Assembly (NCBI RefSeq): GCF_004101845.1
Contig: NZ_CP026116.1
Span: forward strand, 1,798,001-1,862,000
Source: Latilactobacillus curvatus JCM 1096 = DSM 20019
GTDB lineage: Bacteria; Bacillota; Bacilli; Lactobacillales; Lactobacillaceae
Direction of reading: 5' to 3'
DNA: 64,000 nt
Shown: positions 49,770-58,235 of the stretch, piece after piece
Position numbering within the stretch: the stretch's first letter is position 1
Layout: every line of letters starts with the position of its first letter
Notes under the pieces: generated by a model
Seen by the model: only the letters and a program-made list of their open reading frames with translations
Database searches by the model: none
Told to the model about the DNA's origin: nothing
Made by a program: the position numbers and the translations under genes

Positions 49770-49887
49770 AAACGTGCTCTTACAGGCATATTTCTGCGCT
49801 TAACTAAATTTGCCAAATCAGCGATTACATCGCCAATTCGTCAAATCCAGTTAATGCTCAAAATATCACCGCCTGTAGTCGCACTCT
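49770..49887 (-). repeat. Structured repeat element, copy M6, overlapping the rnhC stop
   Basis: Minus strand, 5' end TAGAGTGCG on the rnhC stop codon. Outer arm CTACAGGCGG against GCCTGTAAG. Compared with P2/P16 (CAGCAGGCGG/GCCTGCAAG), one base pair has changed on both sides (A-T for G-C). Confidence 0.93.
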
Positions 49888-50809
49888 ATAACAATTTCTT
49901 CGCTTTTTCCGTGTTAATAAAATGCAATTTAGCGAATTCGCCTAGGTAATCGATGCCACCTTGTGCGAGTAAATCTGCGGCGATTTGGTTAACTGCTTGA
50001 TGATTGCCGAGCGGAATTTGGCGGCCCGCTTTTTTAGACAGTTCAAGCATTGATAGGTTGGCTTGGTGGCGCGCAATGATTGAAGCGGCAGCAACGGCGA
50101 GGTGAAATTGTTCCGCCTTGGTTGAGAAATAAACGTTCTCGCGTAAAACAACCGGTTCATTCTTCAAATAGTTGTAGTAAATGCCGCGTGGTTCGAATTG
50201 ATCAATGAGGATGCCAGCGGGTTTTTCGGGTTGGATTTTTTGGAGGACTTTGAGGAGTGCGAAATTATGGCTGATGGCCTTCATTTTTTCGATGTTCATT
50301 GTGGCGTGTACTTCATTGTATTTCGGTGGCATGATGTTGACGATGTGATAGGGGAGTTTAGCCATCATCTTGATTGCCATCTGATCGATTTGTGCATCGG
50401 TTAGCGTTTTGGAATCCGCGACGCCTAGGCTATTGACGAACGCCAGATTTTCTTGGCTGACATAGACGGCGGCGATGGTCAGCGGACCGAAGTAGCTTCC
50501 GTTACCAACTTCATCTGAGCCTAAAACGGACCATTTGGCAAAATCAGCTGGTAAAACATCGCCTTTGGCGGCTTTAGGCTTAGTACGGCTAGCAGATTTT
50601 GCTTTGCTAGGGGTAGCGGTGCCCCACTTAGCAGCTTCTCGTTCGGCACTAGCGCCTTGGAAAAGTACTTTGCCAGATTTATAGCCGGTAATGCTTAGTC
50701 CATTGGCTTGGTGCGCAAAAACGGCCCCCGGCGGTAGTTGACGGTTGGTCGGATAATTTTTTTGAATAGTAGTTAATTGTGAGGGTGTCACTTTAATGAC
50801 TGCTTGCAT
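49886..50809 (-). CDS. rnhC: Ribonuclease HIII
   Basis: Cleaves RNA in RNA-DNA hybrids. It is 307 residues. An N-terminal TBP-like substrate-binding domain (about 1-90) is followed by an Ala/Lys/Ser-rich linker (about 75-105) and the catalytic domain beginning VLGSDEVGNGSYFGPL (D-E pair), with the DSKTLTDAQI and AVAAASIIARHQ segments after it. The genome context is the conserved rnhC/cvpA/mutS2 cluster, here with rnhC divergent from cvpA-mutS2. Its 3' UTR holds two structured repeats and the shared terminator. Confidence 0.96.
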   Translation of the reverse strand: MQAVIKVTPSQLTTIQKNYPTNRQLPPGAVFAHQANGLSITGYKSGKVLFQGASAEREAAKWGTATPSKAKSASRTKPKAAKGDVLPADFAKWSVLGSDEVGNGSYFGPLTIAAVYVSQENLAFVNSLGVADSKTLTDAQIDQMAIKMMAKLPYHIVNIMPPKYNEVHATMNIEKMKAISHNFALLKVLQKIQPEKPAGILIDQFEPRGIYYNYLKNEPVVLRENVYFSTKAEQFHLAVAAASIIARHQANLSMLELSKKAGRQIPLGNHQAVNQIAADLLAQGGIDYLGEFAKLHFINTEKAKKLL

Positions 50810-50856
50810 ACGATTGGCTCCTTAATGAGTGGCAAATGAAGAGATTCGGAGTAAAA

Positions 50857-50886
50857 TTGCCACTTTCCCTTATTTCATGATAAAAT
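50857..50886 (+). promoter_or_regulatory. Promoter of the cvpA-mutS2 unit
   Basis: -35 TTGCCA (50857-50862), 18-base spacer, -10 TAAAAT (50881-50886) preceded by TGA (extended -10). It lies upstream of the three repeats, which would then be in the cvpA 5' leader. Confidence 0.55.
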
Positions 50887-50913
50887 AGTTCAGTTGAACT
50901 AGCAAATAAAATT

Positions 50914-51030
50914 AGAGTGCGACTGCAGATGGTCATACTCTGAGGATTAGTAGCATACCGTGAATGACCGGCAAGGCCGATCGTTTGCGGTATGAAACTA
51001 ACCGGAAGAGTATATCTGCAGGAGTACGTT
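50914..51030 (+). repeat. Structured repeat element, copy P15
   Basis: Outer arm CTGCAGATGGTCATACTC against GAGTATATCTGCAG. GAGGATTAGT pairs with ACTAACCGG, and inner GACCGGCAAGGCCGATCG. Confidence 0.92.
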
Positions 51031-51036
51031 AAAAAA

Positions 51037-51154
51037 AGAGTGCGACAGCAGGCGGTTATATTTTGAGTATTAACTGGATTTGACGAATTGGCGATGCAAT
51101 CGCCGATTTGGCAAATTTGGTTAAGCGCAGAAATATGCCTGCAAGAGCACGTTT
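51037..51154 (+). repeat. Structured repeat element, copy P16
   Basis: Nearly identical to P2 (7188). Outer arms CAGCAGGCGG/GCCTGCAAG, internal GAGTATTAAC with GTTAAGCGC. Confidence 0.93.
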
Positions 51155-51162
51155 CAAAAATC

Positions 51163-51280
51163 AGAGTGCGCAATAAGCTGGGTATCTTCTGAGGATTAGC
51201 ATAGACTCGTGAATAAGCGACGAAGTCGATTGTTTGCGAGGCGTAGCTAACCGGAAGAAGATGGCTTATGGAGCACGTTT
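51163..51280 (+). repeat. Structured repeat element, copy P17
   Basis: Outer arm AATAAGCTGGGTATCTTC against GAAGATGGCTTATGG. GAGGATTAGC pairs with GCTAACCGG, and inner AGCGACGAAGTCGATTG. Confidence 0.92.
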
Positions 51281-51346
51281 CAGAATACTTTATCCAATCA
51301 ATCATACACACATCCACGCCACAAAACGCGTATCTAAGGGGAACTC

Positions 51347-51886
51347 ATGTTAAGTCTAATTATTATCTTAATGCTGTTATATGCCATTTACACAGGGGTC
51401 AGACGGGGGTTTATCATGCAAGCCGTCTACACGATTGGCTACTTTATCGTCTTTTGGATTGCCAAAGCGATGAGCCAAACACTAGGGCCTAAGCTAAGTT
51501 TAATGGTGCCATACCCATCGGCAACTGAAGACAGCTATTTTGCATTTTTCCAAAAGAGTATCGGGTTGTCACTCGATGATGCGTTTTATATCGGCGTCGC
51601 CTTTGTCCTCGTGATGTTTATCGGTGGCTTGTTGGTGCGCTTCATCGGACTATTGTTGAATTCATTGACTTATATGCCAGGTTTGAAGCAATTTAACAAG
51701 GCAGCCGGTGGACTTTTGAGTTTCTTGGTCGTTTACGTGGGGCTCTTTTTGCTCCTCTACGTGCTGGCTTTAGTGCCAGTCGATGGCTTACAGAAGACAT
51801 TGGAAAACTCGACAGTTGCGCGCGTCATTGTCTTACACACACCAGTCCTCACCTCTCAAGTGACGAGCTGGTGGATTGCTGGCTAA
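51347..51886 (+). CDS. CvpA-family membrane protein
   Basis: A 179-residue protein with four hydrophobic segments (about 1-38, 78-105, 118-145 and a C-terminal amphipathic part). The CvpA fold starts IILMLLYAIYTGVRRGF, with the conserved Arg-Arg-Gly after the first helix. E. coli CvpA is needed for colicin V production and envelope stress; the lactobacillal role is unclear. AAGGGGAA precedes ATG 51347. It sits 60 bases ahead of mutS2 as in other Firmicutes. Confidence 0.88.
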   Translation: MLSLIIILMLLYAIYTGVRRGFIMQAVYTIGYFIVFWIAKAMSQTLGPKLSLMVPYPSATEDSYFAFFQKSIGLSLDDAFYIGVAFVLVMFIGGLLVRFIGLLLNSLTYMPGLKQFNKAAGGLLSFLVVYVGLFLLLYVLALVPVDGLQKTLENSTVARVIVLHTPVLTSQVTSWWIAG

Positions 51887-51946
51887 AATGGATAGTGCAG
51901 TTGGGGCTGACGGAAGTCGCCCCTTTTTTAGAAGGAGCTAACTTAA

Positions 51947-54310
51947 ATGAATCATAAAATATTACAAACACTAGAATACGATAAAATTAAACAAATGCTT
52001 CAAGGCCATGCCATCACGGCGTTTGGTCAAGAACAAATCACACAATTAACCCCCGCTAACGATGCGGAATTGATTCAAGAACGCTTGGACCAGACCAAAG
52101 ATGGGGTCGATATTGAACGGCTAAAAGGTGGCATTCCTTTGCCACAGTTAGATAATATTCGTCCGCACCTGAAACGAATCGAAATCGGTGCGACTTTAAA
52201 CGGTACCGAACTCGCGCAAGTTGGGCGGGTTTTACGTGCGACTTCTGCGGTTGTGCGTTTCTTTGATGACTTAGAAAAAGATGAATTAACCTTAAAGGCG
52301 TTGCCAGACTTAGTTGCCCAATTGGTGACTTTACCGCAACTAACTGAAAAGATTAGAAGTTCTGTTGCTGATGATGGCGCCGTTTTAGACACGGCTTCAA
52401 CCAAGTTGCGTGGCTTACGGACTGGTTTAAAACAATTGGAAGGCCAAATCAGATCGCGGATGGCAAGTTATACACACGGTGCTAAAGCTAAATATCTGAG
52501 TGATCCGATTGTCACGATTCGAAATGACCGCTATGTCATTCCTGTTAAACAAGAATACCGTGGCCAATTCGGCGGCGTTGTGCATGATCAGAGTGCTAGT
52601 GGTCAGACCCTTTTCATGGAACCACAAGCCATCATGGAATTGAATAACCGCTTGCGCCAATTACAAATTGAAGAACAACAAGAAATTGAACGGATTTTGG
52701 CGGAATTATCGGAAGCCATCATGCCAGAACGCCACAATATTTTAGCCAACGCTGAATTATTGGGGCAACTCGATTTCGTCAATGCTAAGGCTCAACTTGC
52801 TAAAGCGTTGGAGGCCACTGAACCGCTGATTAATTTAGAAAACCATGTTGAACTCAAACAAGCACGGCACCCATTAATCGACCCAGCTAAAGTCGTTGCT
52901 AATGACATCGCGATTGGGGCGGATTATCAGGCCATCGTTGTTACGGGTCCCAATACCGGTGGGAAAACCATTACGTTGAAAACCTTAGGCTTAGTCCAAG
53001 TGATGGCCCAATCTGGCTTATTTATCACTGCGCGTGAGGAGAGCCAAGTCGGCGTCTTCTCGGATATTTTTGCTGATATTGGTGATGAACAATCAATTGA
53101 ACAGAACTTGAGTACGTTCTCAGCACATATGGAAAACATCATTCAGATTCTCCAACATATCGACGATCGTAGTTTGGTCTTGCTCGATGAATTGGGGGCA
53201 GGGACTGATCCACAAGAAGGGGCCGCTTTAGCCATCGCTATCTTGGATCAAATTGGGATTGTTGGCGCTGATGTCGTTGCCTCAACCCATTATCCAGAAT
53301 TGAAAATTTACGGTTACAATCGGCCACAAACGATTAATGCTAGCATGGAATTCGATGTGGCTACCTTACAACCAACGTACCGTTTATTAATTGGGGTGCC
53401 TGGTCGTAGTAACGCGTTCGATATTTCAACGCGCTTAGGGTTACCAAGCTCAATCGTTCAACAAGCTAAACAATTGATGAACGATGAAAGCCAAGATTTA
53501 AATAATATGATTACCGATCTCGAAAATCAACGTAAGGCAGCCGAAACGGAATACCAAGCTTTGCGGCATGAATTAGCAGAAGCGACTGACTTGCATCAAC
53601 AGTTATCAACTGCTTATCAACAATTCTTCGAAGACCGTGAAACAGAAATGACGAAGGCGAAAGAAAAAGCGAATGCGATCGTCGAAAAAGCTGAAGTTAA
53701 AGCAGACAAAGTGATTACCAAGTTGCGGGATATGCAGATGAATCAAGGCGCCCAGATTAAGGAAAATCAATTAATCGATGCGAAGTCGGAATTAGGGCAA
53801 TTGCACCAAGAAACAACCTTGAAGAAAAACAAAGTATTGCAACGGGCAAAACGACGTCAAACCCTTAAAGAAGGCGATGATGTTTTAGTTACTTCATACG
53901 GTCAACGTGGGACATTAGTCCGGCAAATCGATGCCAAGAACTGGGAAGTTCAAATGGGCATTATCAAGATGAAGATTGCTAACGAAGACCTTGAGAAACA
54001 AAAAGTCGTTGAAGATAACCGACCTCAACGGCATGTGACAACTGTCAACAGCGGTGGAGCGCGGTATGTTAAAGCCCAACTTGATTTGCGGGGCAAACGC
54101 TACGAAGAAGCAATGGCTGAAGTTGATCAATATGTCGATGCGGCCTTGTTAGCGAACTACCAACAAGTGACAATCGTCCATGGGAAAGGGACCGGTGCAA
54201 TCCGCCAAGGTGTCCAGGACTACCTAAAAGGCAATCGCCAAGTCAAGAAATACGAATACGCCCCAGCAAACGCAGGCGGCAATGGCGCAACAATCGTAAC
54301 ATTCAAATAG
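51947..54310 (+). CDS. mutS2: MutS2 (recombination suppressor / ribosome-collision ATPase-nuclease)
   Basis: A 787-residue MutS2 without the mismatch-binding domain. The Walker A GPNTGGKTITLKTLG is at about 330, Walker B LVLLDELGAGTDPQ, and STHYPELK follows. A long coiled coil (about 520-640) comes next, then the KOW-type segment and the C-terminal Smr nuclease domain (LDLRGKRYEEAM, HGKGTGAIRQGVQDYL). In B. subtilis MutS2 splits collided ribosomes; in Helicobacter it suppresses recombination. AAGGAGC precedes ATG 51947. The stop TAG is shared with a structured repeat. Confidence 0.96.
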   Translation: MNHKILQTLEYDKIKQMLQGHAITAFGQEQITQLTPANDAELIQERLDQTKDGVDIERLKGGIPLPQLDNIRPHLKRIEIGATLNGTELAQVGRVLRATSAVVRFFDDLEKDELTLKALPDLVAQLVTLPQLTEKIRSSVADDGAVLDTASTKLRGLRTGLKQLEGQIRSRMASYTHGAKAKYLSDPIVTIRNDRYVIPVKQEYRGQFGGVVHDQSASGQTLFMEPQAIMELNNRLRQLQIEEQQEIERILAELSEAIMPERHNILANAELLGQLDFVNAKAQLAKALEATEPLINLENHVELKQARHPLIDPAKVVANDIAIGADYQAIVVTGPNTGGKTITLKTLGLVQVMAQSGLFITAREESQVGVFSDIFADIGDEQSIEQNLSTFSAHMENIIQILQHIDDRSLVLLDELGAGTDPQEGAALAIAILDQIGIVGADVVASTHYPELKIYGYNRPQTINASMEFDVATLQPTYRLLIGVPGRSNAFDISTRLGLPSSIVQQAKQLMNDESQDLNNMITDLENQRKAAETEYQALRHELAEATDLHQQLSTAYQQFFEDRETEMTKAKEKANAIVEKAEVKADKVITKLRDMQMNQGAQIKENQLIDAKSELGQLHQETTLKKNKVLQRAKRRQTLKEGDDVLVTSYGQRGTLVRQIDAKNWEVQMGIIKMKIANEDLEKQKVVEDNRPQRHVTTVNSGGARYVKAQLDLRGKRYEEAMAEVDQYVDAALLANYQQVTIVHGKGTGAIRQGVQDYLKGNRQVKKYEYAPANAGGNGATIVTFK

Positions 54311-54425
54311 AGTGCGGAAGCAGGCGGTTATACGCCGAGGATTAGCATAGGCAGACGAATGACCAACTTGTTGGTCGTTTGGCTGGTGTAGCTAACCGGA
54401 GGAGTTTGCCTGCTGGAGCACGTTT
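54309..54425 (+). repeat. Structured repeat element, copy P18, overlapping the mutS2 stop
   Basis: TAGAGTGCG overlaps the stop codon. Outer arm GAAGCAGGCGG against TGCCTGCTGG, GAGGATTAGC against GCTAACCGG, and inner GACCAACTTGTTGGTCG. A terminator follows within 5 bases. Confidence 0.93.
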
Positions 54426-54427
54426 AC

Positions 54428-54477
54428 GCCCCCAATCCAACCAGTCCTTTCTGGTTTTGATTGGGGGTGTTTTTTTA
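54428..54477 (+). terminator. Terminator of cvpA-mutS2, after the repeat
   Basis: GCCCCCAATC with an inner ACCAG/CTGGT stem, then GATTGGGGGT and T run. Confidence 0.92.
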
Positions 54478-54538
54478 GGCTTGTTAAATTAAACGGGGAT
54501 AAAATAATCCGTTTGTAACGAATAATAAGCGAGTTAAG

Positions 54539-54567
54539 TTGTTATTTACGCCATATAGGAGTATCAT
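54539..54567 (+). promoter_or_regulatory. Promoter of trxA
   Basis: -35 TTGTTA (54539-54544), 17-base spacer, -10 TATCAT (54562-54567). Confidence 0.55.
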
Positions 54568-54611
54568 GATAAATAATATGTTTTGTACAATTGAATGGAG
54601 GGCGAAGAATA

Positions 54612-54923
54612 ATGGTTGAAGTATTAACAGATAAAAATTACGAAGAAGAAACAAAGAGTGGCGTTGTCTTGACAGACTTCTGGGCAACTTGGTGTGGTCC
54701 TTGTCGGATGCAATCACCTGTTATCGAATCATTGGCAGAAACTAACGACAAAGTTAAGTTCAGTAAAATGGATGTGGATGCTAATCCAGAAACGCCTGCT
54801 AATTTCGGAATTATGGCGATTCCAACGTTAGTGGTTAAAAAAGATGGTCAAGTTGTTGAAAAAATTACTGGCTTCCATAATAAGGAACAACTAGAAACGA
54901 TTTTGGCACAATATACCGACTAA
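54612..54923 (+). CDS. trxA: Thioredoxin
   Basis: A general cytosolic disulfide reductase. It is 103 residues from ATG 54612. The active site WATWCGPCRMQSPVIE (residues about 25-40) and the cis-Pro MAIPTLVV are standard. ATG 54612 is chosen because GGAGGGCGA lies 8 bases ahead; the in-frame start at 54591 overlaps that site. It is a single-gene unit with its own promoter and terminator. Confidence 0.95.
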   Translation: MVEVLTDKNYEEETKSGVVLTDFWATWCGPCRMQSPVIESLAETNDKVKFSKMDVDANPETPANFGIMAIPTLVVKKDGQVVEKITGFHNKEQLETILAQYTD

Positions 54924-54931
54924 TTATGAAA

Positions 54932-54960
54932 ACACCTACTATTTAGTAGGTGCTTTTTTT
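54932..54960 (+). terminator. Terminator of trxA
   Basis: CACCTACT, loop ATTT, AGTAGGTG and T run. Confidence 0.92.
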
Positions 54961-54972
54961 ATGTGACAGCGT

Positions 54973-55002
54973 GTGACAAAAATGTTAGTGGTTGTTTAAT
55001 AA
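54973..55002 (+). promoter_or_regulatory. Possible dlt promoter
   Basis: GTGACA (54973-54978), 18-base spacer, TAATAA (54997-55002). TGTGACA occurs twice (54962 and 54972), a direct repeat that could be a regulator site. Weak support. Confidence 0.35.
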
Positions 55003-55072
55003 ACGTTGTGGTAACTTTAATGATGAACAAAATGATGAAAATCAAAAAGAGAGAGAAAGAGATGGTGAAAAA

Positions 55073-55222
55073 ATGGGTCAAAAAATACTTAATTTTTGGA
55101 ATAAACCGGCCGTCAATTTCATTGGCAAAACCATAATTTATTTTGTTATTCTGCTAATTCTACTTTATTTATATGATTACAGTGGTATCGGTAGTCCTAA
55201 ATTTATCTACAATGAATTCTAA
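55073..55222 (+). CDS. dltX: DltX, small membrane protein of teichoic acid D-alanylation
   Basis: A 49-residue single-pass protein, MGQKILNFWNKPAVN, then a hydrophobic helix (FIGKTIIYFVILLILLYLY) and the conserved C-terminal FIYNEF, which in DltX receives and transfers D-alanine from DltB to teichoic acid. It lies 18 bases ahead of dltA. ATG 55073 is chosen because the family begins here; an earlier in-frame start (54992) would add a charged extension not seen in DltX. Confidence 0.92.
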   Translation: MGQKILNFWNKPAVNFIGKTIIYFVILLILLYLYDYSGIGSPKFIYNEF

Positions 55223-55240
55223 TGAAGGAGCGTCGTTAAA

Positions 55241-56767
55241 ATGAAAAAGAATATCATTCAACAAATTGATGCGATTGCAATTGACCAACCACAAACTGTG
55301 GCTTATCAATTAGGCACGACGCAACACACTTACGCCGACTTAAAGGCTGCTTCAGACCGGATTGCTCATTTCATTCAAAGCCAAGACTTGCCAGCTAAAG
55401 CACCGGTGATTATCTTCGGTGGTCAAAACTTCGAGATGGTAGCAACTTTTCTAGGTGCTGTTAAAGCAGGCCATGCTTATATTCCGGTGGAACAACATTC
55501 AGATCCAGCGCGGATTAAACAGATTGAATCAGTCGCAACGCCGGCTGCTGTCCTATCATGGGCTAGTGAAACAGCAATTGATGTTAATATGCCCGTTTTC
55601 GCAGAAACCCAATTGACAGATGTGATTGCAAACGGAGCAACCGATTATGATGCTAGCCAAAGTGTGCAAGGGAATGAGAATTTCTACATCATCTTCACGT
55701 CAGGGACAACAGGGTTATCTAAAGGCGTCCAAATCAGCGAAAGCAATTTACAAAGTTTCGTTGACTGGGCCAACCCAGCTTTCAACGTTGCGGATAACAG
55801 CCGCGTTCTAATTCAGGCCCCATACTCATTCGATTTATCAGTCATGGATTTATTTCCCGGGTTATGCTCAGGTGCAACCCTCGTCGTTTTAGAAAAAGCT
55901 GTGACGGACAACTTCAAGACGTTATTTGAAGTCTTGCCAACTCTTAAGGTGAACGAATGGGTTTCAACACCATCTTTTGCAGAAATCTGCTTATTATCAC
56001 CAACATTTGATAGTGAACATTTCCCAGAATTAAAACAATTCGTCTTCTGTGGGGAAGAATTAACGCATCAAACAGCAACGAAGTTAATCGAACGTTTCGG
56101 TGATGCGCAAATCTTCAATACTTACGGTCCAACCGAAGCAACGGTTGCGATGACTAGCATCGAAATTACGGCGGAGGTCTTAGCGACTTACGACCGACTC
56201 CCAATCGGCTACACAAAGGCTGATACTCAAACTGTCGTAGTGGACGAACAAAATAATCCAGTCGCAGTTGGTCAACCTGGTGAACTCTTAATCAGTGGCC
56301 CAAGTGTTTCAAAAGGGTACTTGAATAATCCTGAAAAAACAGCTGCAGCCTTCTTCGAAAAAGACGGGCAACGCTTCTACCATTCAGGCGATTTGGTCAC
56401 CCAAAACGAAGATGGCTTGCTCTTTTATAAAGGGCGGACCGACTTCCAAGTTAAGATGCACGGTTACCGGATTGAACTAGAGGAAATCGACCACCACTTA
56501 AGCCAATTAGCAGCCGTTCATCAAGCATGTACCGTACCGCGCTACAACAAAGCCCATCAAGTCACCCAATTGATTGCCTATGTTGTGCCAGCAGACGGTC
56601 AAGAAGCGGGCAATGATTTAACGAAGACGTTAAAAGCAGAACTCGCTGAAAATACGATGGACTACATGATTCCGCAACGATTTGTTTATCAAGAAAAATT
56701 ACCATTATCCGTCAATGGGAAGATTGATCGTAAAGCGTTGATTAAAGAGGTTAATGGCAATGCCTAA
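55241..56767 (+). CDS. dltA: D-alanine--poly(phosphoribitol) ligase subunit 1 (D-alanine:Dcp ligase)
   Basis: Adenylates D-alanine and loads it on DltC. It is 508 residues of the ANL adenylating family. FTSGTTGLSKGVQIS (P-loop) is at about 152, NTYGPTEATV in the middle, YHSGDL, and the C-terminal NGKIDRKAL with its catalytic Lys. AAGGAGCG precedes ATG 55241. It overlaps dltB by 14 bases. The pathway puts D-alanyl esters on teichoic acids, lowering negative wall charge and sensitivity to cationic peptides. Confidence 0.97.
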   Translation: MKKNIIQQIDAIAIDQPQTVAYQLGTTQHTYADLKAASDRIAHFIQSQDLPAKAPVIIFGGQNFEMVATFLGAVKAGHAYIPVEQHSDPARIKQIESVATPAAVLSWASETAIDVNMPVFAETQLTDVIANGATDYDASQSVQGNENFYIIFTSGTTGLSKGVQISESNLQSFVDWANPAFNVADNSRVLIQAPYSFDLSVMDLFPGLCSGATLVVLEKAVTDNFKTLFEVLPTLKVNEWVSTPSFAEICLLSPTFDSEHFPELKQFVFCGEELTHQTATKLIERFGDAQIFNTYGPTEATVAMTSIEITAEVLATYDRLPIGYTKADTQTVVVDEQNNPVAVGQPGELLISGPSVSKGYLNNPEKTAAAFFEKDGQRFYHSGDLVTQNEDGLLFYKGRTDFQVKMHGYRIELEEIDHHLSQLAAVHQACTVPRYNKAHQVTQLIAYVVPADGQEAGNDLTKTLKAELAENTMDYMIPQRFVYQEKLPLSVNGKIDRKALIKEVNGNA

Positions 56768-57968
56768 TTTACAACCGTACGCGAATCCGAACTACTTTCT
56801 CATTCTAGGTGCGGCGTTAATTCCGTTAGTGATTGGCTTACTTAACGGCAAACGTTGGCATGTTTATGAGACACTTGTCTCACTGCTCTTTTTGATCCTA
56901 ATCTTTGACGGGGATAAGGTTCACCAGGGAATTGCCTTGATTGGTTACGTCCTGTTCGAAGGAGCACTGATTTGGGGATACACTGTCTATCGTCAAAAGC
57001 ACAACAACACCTGGCTATTCGATCTGGCTGTTATCTTAGCGATTATGCCGCTAGTGATTGTCAAGTTCGTGCCATTCTTAAATCCGGGTAGTAATTCAAT
57101 TCTTGGCTTCTTGGGGATCAGTTATCTGACATTTAAGTCAGTTGGGATGATTATGGAAACCCGTGATGGCAGTATTAAGAAATTTGAACCATGGTTATTC
57201 TTACAATTTATGCTATTTTTCCCGACGATTTCATCAGGACCAATTGACCGTTATCGTCGTTTCAAAAAAGATTACCTAAAAGTTCCTGATCGTGACCATT
57301 ATCTCGACTTACTGGGCAAGGCAGTCCACAACTTCATGTTGGGCTTTGTGTATAAGTTTATGCTCGGTTACTTATTCGGGACCGTGTTACTCCCTAAAGT
57401 TGCGCATTTAGCAATGGCGAGTCGCGGTGGGTTCCTTGATATCTCATGGGGGCTTGTTGGTTACATGTATGTTTACAGTATGTATTTATTCTTCGATTTT
57501 GCGGGCTACAGTTTATTCGCTGTTGCGACAAGTTATGTGATGGGTGTTGAAACGCCAATTAACTTTAACAAGCCATTTGCATCAACCAATATCAAGGAAT
57601 TCTGGAATAGATGGCATATGACATTATCATTCTGGTTTAGAGATTACATCTACATGCGCTTAGTGTTCTTCTTGATGAAACATAAGATTACCAAGAACAA
57701 GGTCCTCATTGCCAATCTCGGCTATTTAACACTCTTCTTATTGATGGGCTTCTGGCATGGGTTGACATGGTACTACATTGTTTACGGCTTGTTCCACGCC
57801 ATCTGGATCATCCTTACCGATGTCTGGTTGCGTTTCAAGAAGAAACACAAGGATCACATTATCAGCAATCGGTGGACGAACTACTTAGCAATTTTTGCAA
57901 CGTTTAACACCGTTTGTCTCAGTTTTCTAATTTTCTCAGGCTTTTTGGACCGGTTATGGTTCCACTAA
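56754..57968 (+). CDS. dltB: D-alanyl transfer protein DltB (MBOAT)
   Basis: A membrane-bound O-acyltransferase, 404 residues with about 11 membrane segments, that moves D-alanine from DltC across the membrane. The MBOAT signature region FWNRWHMTLSFWFRDYIYM and the catalytic His in MGFWHGLTWYY (about residue 336) are visible. RYRRFKKDYL follows the SGPIDRY motif. The start overlaps the end of dltA, with AAAGAGG upstream. Confidence 0.96.
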   Translation: MAMPNLQPYANPNYFLILGAALIPLVIGLLNGKRWHVYETLVSLLFLILIFDGDKVHQGIALIGYVLFEGALIWGYTVYRQKHNNTWLFDLAVILAIMPLVIVKFVPFLNPGSNSILGFLGISYLTFKSVGMIMETRDGSIKKFEPWLFLQFMLFFPTISSGPIDRYRRFKKDYLKVPDRDHYLDLLGKAVHNFMLGFVYKFMLGYLFGTVLLPKVAHLAMASRGGFLDISWGLVGYMYVYSMYLFFDFAGYSLFAVATSYVMGVETPINFNKPFASTNIKEFWNRWHMTLSFWFRDYIYMRLVFFLMKHKITKNKVLIANLGYLTLFLLMGFWHGLTWYYIVYGLFHAIWIILTDVWLRFKKKHKDHIISNRWTNYLAIFATFNTVCLSFLIFSGFLDRLWFH

Positions 57969-57997
57969 GACCTACACACTAAAGGAGCGATTTAATC

Positions 57998-58234
57998 ATG
58001 GACGTAGAAAATACAGTAGTAGAAATTTTAGCAGATTTAACAGGGAACGACGATATTAAAGACGATATGGATATGGAATTATTCGAATCAGGGACATTAG
58101 ATTCAATGGCAACTGTGCAAATGTTACTTGAATTACAAGGCCAATTAGATATTGAAGTACCTGTTTCAGAATTCGATCGTGAAGCATGGTCAACACCTAA
58201 CAAGATCATTGCTCGCGTAAAGGAATTGCAATAA
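57998..58234 (+). CDS. dltC: D-alanyl carrier protein
   Basis: A 78-residue acyl carrier protein. The phosphopantetheine Ser is in [12 protein letters not shown] (residue about 36). It carries D-alanine from DltA to DltB. AAAGGAGCG precedes ATG 57998; dltD follows after 1 base. Confidence 0.97.
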   Translation: MDVENTVVEILADLTGNDDIKDDMDMELFESGTLDSMATVQMLLELQGQLDIEVPVSEFDREAWSTPNKIIARVKELQ

Positions 58235-58235
58235 A

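Noticed and set aside
49207-51317. Minus-strand open frames at 49207-49482 and 50793-51317 with recurring peptides such as PQTIDFVAHSR
   Set aside because: They are antisense translations of the structured repeats (the same peptides also recur at 21597-21797 and 2669-2953). The similarity comes from the repeat DNA, not from a protein family; ribosome sites are lacking.
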